Source of the DNA: Bacillota bacterium
GTDB lineage: Bacteria; Bacillota; Clostridia; Lachnospirales; Lachnospiraceae
Assembly (NCBI GenBank): GCA_023424995.1
Contig: JAFADH010000188.1
Location: 1-39,149, forward strand
Direction of reading: 5' to 3'
Length of the DNA: 39,149 nt
Shown: positions 15,833 through 23,509 of the stretch, one piece after another
Position numbering within the stretch: the stretch's first letter is position 1
Layout: each line of letters begins with the position of its first letter
Translations under genes and position numbers: made by a program
Notes under the pieces: model-generated
What the model saw: the letters and a program-made list of their open reading frames with translations, nothing else
Told to the model about the DNA's origin: nothing
Databases searched by the model: none

Positions 15833-17593
15833 ATGAAGAGAAAGAAATTAGGAATTTACCTTGCACTGGTCATAGGAACTACCGCAGTTATCCCAGGTAA
15901 TATAACTGTGAATGCGGATACAATAACCGGAACAGCCGCAGGCTATGATCAGGAGACTGAAATTCCGGGGGGCACTTCTGACATAATTCCAAATCAAGAG
16001 ATAACGCCTGCGATTTTACCTGCAATTAGTCCTGCAGCTGCACCGGATTCCACTTTAACATCGATACCTTCAGATCCGACAGTAACCTTGACACCTGAAC
16101 CGGAGGATACATATGCGACATTGACGCCGTCACCGGAAGATTCGTCAGCTACGGTGACGCCCATACCCGCTGATCCTTGGGGAACCTTGACACCAGTGCC
16201 GGAGGACCCTTCGATTACCTTAACACCGGCACCGGAAGTATCACCGGAAGTATCTGTAACACCAGATATTACTCCGTCACCGGTTCCTACGAAGGTTCCG
16301 TACCGGTCACAGACCCTGGAGAAGATGGCGGCATATGATTATGTGGGCAGGAGCGTAACAGGAATCACTCAGGCGAAGGAAGCATTGGCAATACTCCAGA
16401 AGAATGTAGAGTCCTACGGTACGCTCTTTGGCACCGGTATGCCGTATAAGGAATTCAAGGAAGCCATGAGCTATGAATGGACCGATGCTACCGAGTATGA
16501 CAAAAAGCCGGTGAAAATCACTGTAGATATGAACCAGACCATAACCTATAAGAATTATGTCAATCTGTTAAAACAGCTCTCCAGATATCCCGGGGTCTAC
16601 CTGTATAAGATTGGAAAGACTACACAAGGAAGAGATTTATATGCCATCGAGATTGATGTGGCTTCAACCTATGAGAAAAATGTCATTATGCTGACAGGGC
16701 AAGTCCATGCAAGAGAATTCGGAGCCGGCACCATTCTTACCAGACAATTGGTAGAGCTGGTCCAGAAGGCACAAACCGATAAAGCAGCCATGGATATTCT
16801 GAAGAAGAATAAATATGTTGCCGTTCCTATTATCAATGTGGACGGAAGGGAACAGCTGATCTATTATCCCGGCAAATGGATTGTGAACGGGAATAAGTGG
16901 AAGGCTTACTATGACGGTACGGACGGAGGCAGGAATTTCCCGGGTCTGCAGTGGGGGCAGGTAATCAAGGGCGGCCGCCTGTTATCTATCATAGCCGGGA
17001 AGCCGGGCTATGCCAATTACCCCGGACCCTATGCAGGCTCCAGTAACGAAACTAAGGCAATGATGAAATGGTTATATCAATACGTGATAGTGGAGAAAGC
17101 TTCTCTTTATATTGATATGCATAACCAGGGATCGGTTATCTATGCAGGAAAGCCCTGGCAGACAAAGGCCCAGGAGAAGAAGAGCCTGGATTTCCGTACG
17201 GAGGTCATGAATGTCCTTAACAAGGGGATCACCAAGCGGAAGTATACCCGTATCTATGAGAACAGCTTATACGGACTCCGGGGAGAGGGCACCAGCCTTA
17301 CGGATTATGCAGTCTCCCTGGCGGTAGGAGCAAAATTCTCGCCGGCGTATGGCTTCTCGACCTTCTCTGACGGAAAGCAGGAATACACCCTGATGCAGAT
17401 CAGGGACCTGGATACCGCCAAGGTAAAGGTGCAGGCAGCCAACCCTGATTTTGCCGCCATCACCCTGGAGATCGGATACGGCGCAAAGTATCTTGGCAAT
17501 ACGGCGGAGACCAAACGATTATTTGCCAACGAATACGTCTATTACAATTACGGCAGGCTGCTGGAGGCATTGCCGAAGATGATACGCAAGTAA
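15833..17593 (+). CDS. Secreted M14-family zinc carboxypeptidase with Pro/Thr-rich linker
   Basis: The 586-residue protein has a signal peptide (about 1-29), then a low-complexity linker (about 60-155) with repeated TLTP-x-PEDP units, then an M14 peptidase domain (about 235-585). The zinc ligands are visible: His292 and Glu295 in HAREF and His430 in DMHNQG. The likely catalytic Glu546 is in TLEIGYG. M14 enzymes remove C-terminal residues or cut peptidoglycan peptides such as gamma-D-glutamyl-diaminopimelate links. The substrate here is unknown. The linker may span the cell wall or be glycosylated. AGGGGC lies 7 nt before the ATG. Confidence 0.88.
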   Translation: MKRKKLGIYLALVIGTTAVIPGNITVNADTITGTAAGYDQETEIPGGTSDIIPNQEITPAILPAISPAAAPDSTLTSIPSDPTVTLTPEPEDTYATLTPSPEDSSATVTPIPADPWGTLTPVPEDPSITLTPAPEVSPEVSVTPDITPSPVPTKVPYRSQTLEKMAAYDYVGRSVTGITQAKEALAILQKNVESYGTLFGTGMPYKEFKEAMSYEWTDATEYDKKPVKITVDMNQTITYKNYVNLLKQLSRYPGVYLYKIGKTTQGRDLYAIEIDVASTYEKNVIMLTGQVHAREFGAGTILTRQLVELVQKAQTDKAAMDILKKNKYVAVPIINVDGREQLIYYPGKWIVNGNKWKAYYDGTDGGRNFPGLQWGQVIKGGRLLSIIAGKPGYANYPGPYAGSSNETKAMMKWLYQYVIVEKASLYIDMHNQGSVIYAGKPWQTKAQEKKSLDFRTEVMNVLNKGITKRKYTRIYENSLYGLRGEGTSLTDYAVSLAVGAKFSPAYGFSTFSDGKQEYTLMQIRDLDTAKVKVQAANPDFAAITLEIGYGAKYLGNTAETKRLFANEYVYYNYGRLLEALPKMIRK

Positions 17594-17692
17594 ATTATGA
17601 TTTTGCACTTGGCTTTCCCGCCAAATAATGATAGACTATCTTCAAAGATTGACTGTGTGCATAGCTGCAGACATGACAGGACGAGGTAGCAG

Positions 17693-18199
17693 ATGGATAA
17701 TATTATACTGATTGGAATGCCCGGTGCGGGTAAAAGTACGGTAGGAGTGGTGTTGGCAAAGGTTCTGGGATATCATTTTATTGATTCGGATCTGCTGATA
17801 CAGGAGCAGGAACAGTGCCTGCTAAAGGATATTATTGAGAGAGACGGACTGGAGGGCCTGATTGCAATAGAGGAACAGGTGAATAGCAGGATTCAGGCTG
17901 AGAAGTCGGTTATCGCCACCGGCGGAAGCGTGATCTACGGTACCAGGGCTATGGAGCATCTGAGGGAAATCGGTGTGGTGGTCTATATCAGGCTTGAGTA
18001 TAAGACCATAAAAAAACGCCTCGGCGATATCAGACAGAGAGGCGTTGTATTACGGGAAGGCCAGACCTTGAAAGCCTTATATGAGGAACGCTGCCCATTG
18101 TATGAGCAGTATGCGCATATTATCATTGACGGTGAACATCTCACCCTGGAACAGGTGATGCTGAAGATTGCCACCCAGGTAAAGACATGGAATAATTAG
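17693..18199 (+). CDS. aroK: Shikimate kinase
   Basis: The 168-residue P-loop kinase phosphorylates shikimate at the 3-hydroxyl in the chorismate pathway. It shows Walker A GMPGAGKST at 8-16, the shikimate-binding DSD (about 32-34) and the ATGGS motif, followed by a lid-like region rich in Arg. A GAGGT site precedes the ATG. No other aromatic pathway gene is nearby, so it stands alone. It converges with the minus-strand msrC gene with only 16 nt between the stops. Confidence 0.93.
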   Translation: MDNIILIGMPGAGKSTVGVVLAKVLGYHFIDSDLLIQEQEQCLLKDIIERDGLEGLIAIEEQVNSRIQAEKSVIATGGSVIYGTRAMEHLREIGVVVYIRLEYKTIKKRLGDIRQRGVVLREGQTLKALYEERCPLYEQYAHIIIDGEHLTLEQVMLKIATQVKTWNN

Positions 18200-18215
18200 C
18201 GGCAGCGCCTGGTTC

Positions 18216-18704
18216 TCACCAATCGGTCCCGTCTGCCAGAAGCCGCGCAAATTCCTCAAGGCCGTTTTGATCCGCGGCATCAAACCGGGAGAATTTCGGA
18301 CTGTCAATATCCAGGACACCTACGATGCGGTCAGCTGCCCGAAGGGGAATAACGATCTCGGAATTGGATGCGCCGTCACAGGCAATATGTCCGGGAAAGG
18401 CATGAACATCAGGCACCAGCTGGGTCTTATTCTCAGACACTGCTGTTCCGCAGACGCCTTTTCCTATGGGAATATGGACACAGGCAGGCTTTCCCTGGAA
18501 GGGGCCCAGCAGCAGCTCTCCCCTGTGAAGCAAGTAAAAGCCGGCCCAGTTGATGTCTTTCAATGCGCCTGCCAGCAAGGCACTTGCATTACTAAGATTC
18601 GGCATCGGATGAGGTTCGTTTTCTAACAGGGCTTTTAGCTGGGCATTTAATAATTGGTAGAACTCTGTTTTATCTTCCGGGTACATCTCTATGGTTTCGT
18701 GCAT
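18216..18704 (-). CDS. msrC: Free methionine-(R)-sulfoxide reductase (GAF domain)
   Basis: The 162-residue GAF-domain enzyme reduces free Met-(R)-sulfoxide, a repair reaction after oxidation. The three functional cysteines are at 75 (GKPACVHI), 85 (GKGVCGTA) and 109 (GHIACD). The spacing of 10 and 24 residues is the same as for Cys84/94/118 of E. coli MsrC. The DVHAFPGHIACD and SEIVIP signatures are intact. The ATG at 18704 is chosen because CGGAGG lies just upstream; the longer frame to 18740 lacks a ribosome site. Confidence 0.93.
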   Translation of the reverse strand: MHETIEMYPEDKTEFYQLLNAQLKALLENEPHPMPNLSNASALLAGALKDINWAGFYLLHRGELLLGPFQGKPACVHIPIGKGVCGTAVSENKTQLVPDVHAFPGHIACDGASNSEIVIPLRAADRIVGVLDIDSPKFSRFDAADQNGLEEFARLLADGTDW

Positions 18705-18791
18705 AAAATCCTCCGAATGTGATTGTGTTTTATTTAACAAATCATGATGCTTAAATGAAGTGACCGTATCTCATTTTGAATTGCGTATATT

Positions 18792-19010
18792 CTAACGGAA
18801 AAGGCGGTTTATTTTCTTATTCATCCGTTTTTCTTTTTCCTTTGAGGTTTTATTATCAATGTGATACATTCCGTCGGAATCGGAGATCAGACAGTCTCCT
18901 TCCCTGCATTCTAACGGCAGCTTATATTTCGGAATATTAATTATGGTTTTGTCTTCTGCCTCACATACAGCATAATTTCCTTCAAAACGATCAATGATTA
19001 GTCTTTTCAT
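18792..19010 (-). CDS. DUF3006-family small protein
   Basis: The 72-residue protein starts MKRLIIDRFEGNYAVCE, the pattern of DUF3006 proteins, and ends in a Lys/Arg-rich tail. Its function is not known. It follows the ComEC-like hydrolase gene by 36 nt on the same strand, the usual position for this family, so the two are probably co-transcribed and functionally linked. GGAGGC precedes the ATG. Confidence 0.8.
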   Translation of the reverse strand: MKRLIIDRFEGNYAVCEAEDKTIINIPKYKLPLECREGDCLISDSDGMYHIDNKTSKEKEKRMNKKINRLFR

Positions 19011-19046
19011 GCAGCCTCCATATAACCTGTATTATGTTGGGGAATA

Positions 19047-19946
19047 TTAATCTTTGTTTATGTACTCCTTCGTATTGACGGAGATGTTGGTGCCGTCGGT
19101 GGTGAATACCACGGTTCCCTGTTTATCAGTCCTGTATAACCGGATATTCCGGGACTGGATTGCTTCCAGAACATCCGGATGGGGATGGCCGTATATATTG
19201 TCGGCTCCCACACTGATTACGGCATAATTGGGATCCACTGCATCCAGATAACGGTCCGTACTGCTGGAGGCAGAGCCGTGATGCCCTATTTTCAGCACAT
19301 TCGCAGACAGCTTCAATCCGCTGTCCAGCATTTCCTTCTCGGAGACAGCTTCAGCATCTCCGCTTAGCAGGAATGAAATATTGCCAAAGGTTAACTTAAT
19401 TACAATACTGTAATTATTTAAATCCTCATAGGAGGAGGAATTGGGAGCCAGTATGGTGAAGGTGGCGGGACCGAGCTCGTATGTATCACCCACTACCGGC
19501 TTGTTTATAGTCAGCCCCTTCTTCAGAGCCGCATCCAGAACATCTTCATAGGTAGTCGTAGTATGTGAGACCATAGGCATGATTACGTTCGCCACAGGGA
19601 GCTCTTCAATTACCACGTCCATACCGCCGATATGATCACTATGGGGATGGGTTCCTATGACATAATCCAGCTTTTTGATATTCTGCCTGTTAAGGTAATT
19701 TATCACTACCGAGCCCTTGTTATTCTCACCGGCGTCCACCAGCATGGCGGCATTCTCGGCCTCTATCAGGATGGAGTCCCCCTGGCCGACATCGATAAAA
19801 TGTACCTCAACCGTCCCGCTTTGCACCGACTGCTGCAATGCACCGGTGTCCGGTGCCGCTCCGAACCGGTTAATAATAAACGCCAGCAAAGCCAGAAGAA
19901 TTAGTATGCTGACACGGAATATAAATTGTCTTGCTGCTCTCTTCAT
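19047..19946 (-). CDS. ComEC/Rec2-like metallo-beta-lactamase-fold hydrolase
   Basis: The 299-residue protein has an N-terminal membrane anchor or signal segment (about 10-28) and then a metallo-beta-lactamase fold. Metal-binding motifs are THPHSDHIGG (about 99-108), GDAE and GHHGS, with a late HPHPD. The opening VHFIDVGQGDSILIE is the hallmark of the hydrolase part of ComEC. It lacks the ComEC channel, so it is a stand-alone extracytoplasmic enzyme, perhaps a nuclease or phosphodiesterase. AAGGAG lies before the ATG. It heads a two-gene unit with the DUF3006 gene. Confidence 0.88.
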   Translation of the reverse strand: MKRAARQFIFRVSILILLALLAFIINRFGAAPDTGALQQSVQSGTVEVHFIDVGQGDSILIEAENAAMLVDAGENNKGSVVINYLNRQNIKKLDYVIGTHPHSDHIGGMDVVIEELPVANVIMPMVSHTTTTYEDVLDAALKKGLTINKPVVGDTYELGPATFTILAPNSSSYEDLNNYSIVIKLTFGNISFLLSGDAEAVSEKEMLDSGLKLSANVLKIGHHGSASSSTDRYLDAVDPNYAVISVGADNIYGHPHPDVLEAIQSRNIRLYRTDKQGTVVFTTDGTNISVNTKEYINKD

Positions 19947-19965
19947 AACATCTCTCCTTAAGTCT

Positions 19966-19994
19966 ATTATATCGGTTCGGGTAACATATTACAA
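19966..19994 (-). promoter_or_regulatory. Promoter of the MBL-DUF3006 unit
   Basis: On the minus strand TTGTAA and a perfect TATAAT are spaced by 17 nt. It lies 20 nt before the ATG at 19946, so the leader is short. Confidence 0.65.
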
Positions 19995-20046
19995 TGCATA
20001 TATATCATAAAAATGATGTCAGAAACACTTTTTAAGGAGGTTTACC

Positions 20047-20607
20047 ATGCGGCTGTTCATTGCTGTTTTATTCCCCGTAGATATCGAAGCTTCCCTGTAT
20101 CAGGCGGTAGAAAAGCTTAAAAACAAGTCAAAGAGCGGTACCTTCACTGCCAGGGAGAACCTTCACCTGACCGTGAATTTTATCGGAGAGACTAAGAGAC
20201 TGGAGGAAGTAACGTCTGCCATGCAGCGGGCCGTGGATAAGGCCAACGCGTTAAGTTTTGAGTTAACGGTCCGCGGCTTCGGCAGATTCAGACGCCGGGA
20301 GGGGGATATCTACTGGATCGGGGTGGAGAAGGAGAACACTCTGTGGAGACTTCAGAAGGAGCTGGTCAAGGAACTGAAAGAAGCGGGATTTTATGATGTG
20401 GATGATATGGAATATACGCCGCATCTGACGCTGGGCAGAAGAGTCATAGTGAAGGAGGGCTTCAATTCAAGGGAATTTGAATCGGAGATTGCTCCCATGG
20501 CGGTACCGGTCAGCAGATTGAGCCTGATGAAATCCGAACGCCTGGAAGGTAAACTGGTCTATACTGAGATTTTCCATATCGGTTTGGGGAGAGAGGAATC
20601 CAAGTAG
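20047..20607 (+). CDS. thpR: RNA 2',3'-cyclic phosphodiesterase (LigT/ThpR)
   Basis: The 186-residue member of the 2H phosphoesterase family opens 2',3'-cyclic phosphates at RNA ends. The two catalytic H-x-T-x motifs are present: HLTV at 40-43 and HLTL near residue 128. The length is typical. AAGGAGG precedes the ATG by 7 nt. It is divergent from the MBL gene and followed by yaiI; the biological role of the family in bacteria is not well established. Confidence 0.92.
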   Translation: MRLFIAVLFPVDIEASLYQAVEKLKNKSKSGTFTARENLHLTVNFIGETKRLEEVTSAMQRAVDKANALSFELTVRGFGRFRRREGDIYWIGVEKENTLWRLQKELVKELKEAGFYDVDDMEYTPHLTLGRRVIVKEGFNSREFESEIAPMAVPVSRLSLMKSERLEGKLVYTEIFHIGLGREESK

Positions 20608-20699
20608 ATTATTTCCAAAAAAATGAATTTGCAGATTGTTGGATATCGTCAGTTGTGCTATGATTTATGTATCTGAAATTGATGATTGGAGAATACATA

Positions 20700-21158
20700 A
20701 TGAAAATATTAGTAGATGCTGATGCATGCCCGGTTAAGGAGATCATTGAGGAGACAGCGAAACAATTAGGAATACCGGTATTAATGTTCATAGACACCAG
20801 TCACATTTTAAGTTCGGATTACAGTGAAATTATTTTGGTCAGCAAGGCACCGGATGCCGTAGACATAGCCCTGATCAATCGGGCAGCCAGGGGAGACATC
20901 GTGGTTACCCAGGATTATGGTGTTGCCGCCATGGCATTGGGGAAGGGAGCATATGCAATCCACCCGGGCGGCAAGGTGTATACCGATAATAATATTGACA
21001 TTATGCTGATGGAGCGGGATATTGCCCGTAAAGCCCGCAGAGCCGGAGAACGGATTAAGAATCATACCGGCAAGCGGACGGCAGCAGATAATGAGAGATT
21101 CTCGGATAGCTTCATGAAGCTCTGCCTCATCGCTTCGGGAAATGAGGATAGCCGGTAG
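20700..21158 (+). CDS. YaiI/YqxD family protein (DUF188)
   Basis: The 152-residue protein starts MKILVDADACPVK and contains VSKAPDAVD and VVTQDYGVAAMAL, the pattern of the YaiI/YqxD family. The acidic residues and fold suggest a PIN-like nuclease relation, but no activity is established. The ATG at 20700 has TTGGAGA upstream. The gene is followed by a strong terminator. Confidence 0.9.
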   Translation: MKILVDADACPVKEIIEETAKQLGIPVLMFIDTSHILSSDYSEIILVSKAPDAVDIALINRAARGDIVVTQDYGVAAMALGKGAYAIHPGGKVYTDNNIDIMLMERDIARKARRAGERIKNHTGKRTAADNERFSDSFMKLCLIASGNEDSR

Positions 21159-21185
21159 CAGGAAGGTAAAAGCCGGGATATACCG

Positions 21186-21240
21186 GATAAGACATGCAAA
21201 AGCGGGATAACGCGCTTTCCATGTCTTATCTCTTTTTTTG
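21186..21240 (+). terminator. Rho-independent terminator after yaiI-like gene
   Basis: GATAAGACATG at 21186-21196 pairs perfectly with CATGTCTTATC at 21220-21230, with an inner AAAGCG/CGCTTT stem, followed by TCTTTTTTT. It separates the thpR-yaiI region from uvrB. Confidence 0.9.
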
Positions 21241-21350
21241 ACCTTATTAAACAGGTATGTGAAGCGAAGAGGGTAATATGAGGCCTATAATCCACCCCGT
21301 TTTTGTTTCATCCCGGTATCCTCTTATGTGCAATATAACCATAAAATATA

Positions 21351-21362
21351 GAACAGACATTC
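21351..21362. promoter_or_regulatory. LexA (SOS) box-like site before uvrB
   Basis: GAAC-AGAC-ATTC matches the Gram-positive LexA core GAAC-N4-GTTC in seven of eight positions. It lies 10 nt upstream of the predicted -35 box of uvrB. SOS control of uvrBA is well known in Firmicutes, so the site is plausible although one core base differs. Confidence 0.45.
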
Positions 21363-21372
21363 GAAAATTGTA

Positions 21373-21401
21373 TTGCTTTTCCATCTGCCTTATGCTATAC
21401 T
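21373..21401 (+). promoter_or_regulatory. Promoter of the uvrB-uvrA operon
   Basis: TTGCTT, a 17-nt spacer and TATACT with an extended TGC before the -10 form a good sigma-A promoter. It is 45 nt upstream of the uvrB ATG. Confidence 0.65.
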
Positions 21402-21445
21402 AGTCCACGATATATAGTTTTTATGGGATTGACGGAGGTGCGTGT

Positions 21446-23434
21446 ATGGAGTTTATATTGTCAGCGGAATTTCAACCCACCGGTGACCAGCCGGAGGCGA
21501 TTAAAGCATTAGTCAACGGGTTTAACAGCGGGAATCAATGCCAGACCTTACTGGGTGTTACCGGTTCCGGCAAGACCTTTACCATGGCCAATGTGATCCG
21601 GCAGCTGCAGAAGCCGACGCTGGTCATTGCGCATAATAAAACTCTTGCGGCGCAGCTTTACGGTGAATTCAAGGAATTCTTCCCCGAGAATGCAGTCGAA
21701 TATTTTGTAAGCTATTATGATTATTATCAGCCGGAGGCATATGTGCCCTCCACTGATACTTATATAGAGAAGGATTCCTCCATTAATGACGAGATTGACA
21801 AGCTGAGGCATTCCGCTACGGCTTCCCTTGCGGAGCGCAAGGATGTCATAATAATCGCCAGTGTGTCCTGCATCTACGGTCTGGGAAGTCCCATTGACTA
21901 TCAGAATATGACACTTTCCCTGCGTCCCGGTATGCTGCGGGACAGGGATGACGTGCTGAAGAGGCTCATAGAGATACAGTATGACCGCAACGATATGGAT
22001 TTCAAGCGCGGAACCTTCCGCGTCCGCGGCGACGTAGTTGAGATATTCCCCGTATCTTCGGCTGACCGGGCAGTCCGGATCGAATTCTTCGGGGACGAGG
22101 TGGAACGGATTCTTGAGATCGATACATTGACAGGAGAGATTAAGAACAGTCTGGAGCATATTGTTATATTCCCTGCTTCCCACTATGTAGTGTCGCCGGA
22201 TAAGCTGGAGGCAGCCATTCATAATATTGAAGATGAATTAGAGGAGCGTGTCCGTTATTTTAAGAGTGAGGATAAGCTTTTGGAAGCCCAGAGAATATCG
22301 GAACGGACCAATTTTGACATTGAGATGCTCCGTGAGACAGGCTTCTGCTCCGGAATAGAGAATTATTCCAAACATCTGACGGGATTGCCGGCAGGTAACC
22401 CTCCTCATACGCTGATGGACTATTTTTCGGAGGATTTTCTTATTATTGTTGATGAATCCCATATTACGCTGCCCCAGATCAGGGGAATGTATGCCGGAGA
22501 CAGATCCCGCAAGACCACACTGGTGGATTATGGTTTCCGCCTTCCCTCGGCTTTGGATAACAGACCGCTTAATTTTCAGGAATTTGAAGGTAAGATCAGC
22601 CAAATTATGTTTGTATCCGCAACACCTTCCGTATATGAAAGCGAGCATGAGCTGCTGCGTACCGAACAGGTTATCCGTCCCACAGGCTTACTGGATCCCG
22701 AGGTATCGGTCCGCCCTGTTGCAGGACAGATCGACGACCTTCTGGGCGAGATCCATAAGGAAGTGGATAAGAAGAACAAAGTTCTGGTTACGACACTGAC
22801 CAAGCGTATGGCAGAGGATCTTACCACATATCTGAAGGAAGTGGGTATCCGTGTGAGATATCTGCATTCCGATATTGACACTCTGGAGCGTTCCGAGATT
22901 ATCCGGGATATGCGTATGGATGTATTCGATGTTCTGGTGGGCATCAACCTGCTCCGGGAAGGCCTGGATATCCCTGAGGTTGGATTAGTTGCGATTCTGG
23001 ATGCGGATAAGGAAGGCTTCCTCCGTTCTGAGACCTCTCTGATCCAGACCATCGGACGTGCGGCCCGTAATGCGGAGGGCCATGTTATCATGTATGCGGA
23101 CCGTATGACCGATTCCATGGCAAAGGCTATCTCGGAGACAAACCGAAGAAGAGCCATACAGCAGGCTTATAACGAGGCCAATGGCATCACACCGACGACG
23201 ATTAAGAAGAAGGTGCGTGATTTGATCAGTATCTCCAAGAAAGCGGAAGCGAGTATCAAGGATATGGAGAAGGATTTGGAATCCATGTCGCGTCAGGAAC
23301 TGGAAGCCCTGGTCAAGACAGTTACCCAGCAGATGCATAAAGCGGCGGCAGAGCTTAATTTCGAACAGGCAGCTGCGCTCAGGGATAAGATGATGGAGCT
23401 TAAGAAGCATCTGCAGGAGCTAAGCGGCAAATAA
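21446..23434 (+). CDS. uvrB: Excinuclease ABC subunit B
   Basis: The 662-residue helicase-like subunit verifies DNA damage handed over by UvrA and recruits UvrC. Walker A is GVTGSGKT at 37-44. The beta-hairpin region SYYDYYQPEAYVP, the DESH box and the helicase motif near QTIGRAARN are intact, and the C-terminal UVR domain (about 620-660) contacts UvrC. Length is normal. GGAGGTG precedes the ATG by 5 nt. uvrA follows after about 75 nt in the same direction. Confidence 0.98.
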   Translation: MEFILSAEFQPTGDQPEAIKALVNGFNSGNQCQTLLGVTGSGKTFTMANVIRQLQKPTLVIAHNKTLAAQLYGEFKEFFPENAVEYFVSYYDYYQPEAYVPSTDTYIEKDSSINDEIDKLRHSATASLAERKDVIIIASVSCIYGLGSPIDYQNMTLSLRPGMLRDRDDVLKRLIEIQYDRNDMDFKRGTFRVRGDVVEIFPVSSADRAVRIEFFGDEVERILEIDTLTGEIKNSLEHIVIFPASHYVVSPDKLEAAIHNIEDELEERVRYFKSEDKLLEAQRISERTNFDIEMLRETGFCSGIENYSKHLTGLPAGNPPHTLMDYFSEDFLIIVDESHITLPQIRGMYAGDRSRKTTLVDYGFRLPSALDNRPLNFQEFEGKISQIMFVSATPSVYESEHELLRTEQVIRPTGLLDPEVSVRPVAGQIDDLLGEIHKEVDKKNKVLVTTLTKRMAEDLTTYLKEVGIRVRYLHSDIDTLERSEIIRDMRMDVFDVLVGINLLREGLDIPEVGLVAILDADKEGFLRSETSLIQTIGRAARNAEGHVIMYADRMTDSMAKAISETNRRRAIQQAYNEANGITPTTIKKKVRDLISISKKAEASIKDMEKDLESMSRQELEALVKTVTQQMHKAAAELNFEQAAALRDKMMELKKHLQELSGK

Positions 23435-23509
23435 GCGATGATTTATTGCATTATATAAATGATAAGAATTAAAAATTATCAGGACTCATGAGACATAATG
23501 GAGGCTGTA

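Noticed and set aside
21548..22222. 224-codon minus-strand frame inside uvrB
   Set aside because: Antisense to a highly conserved gene with no recognisable domain.
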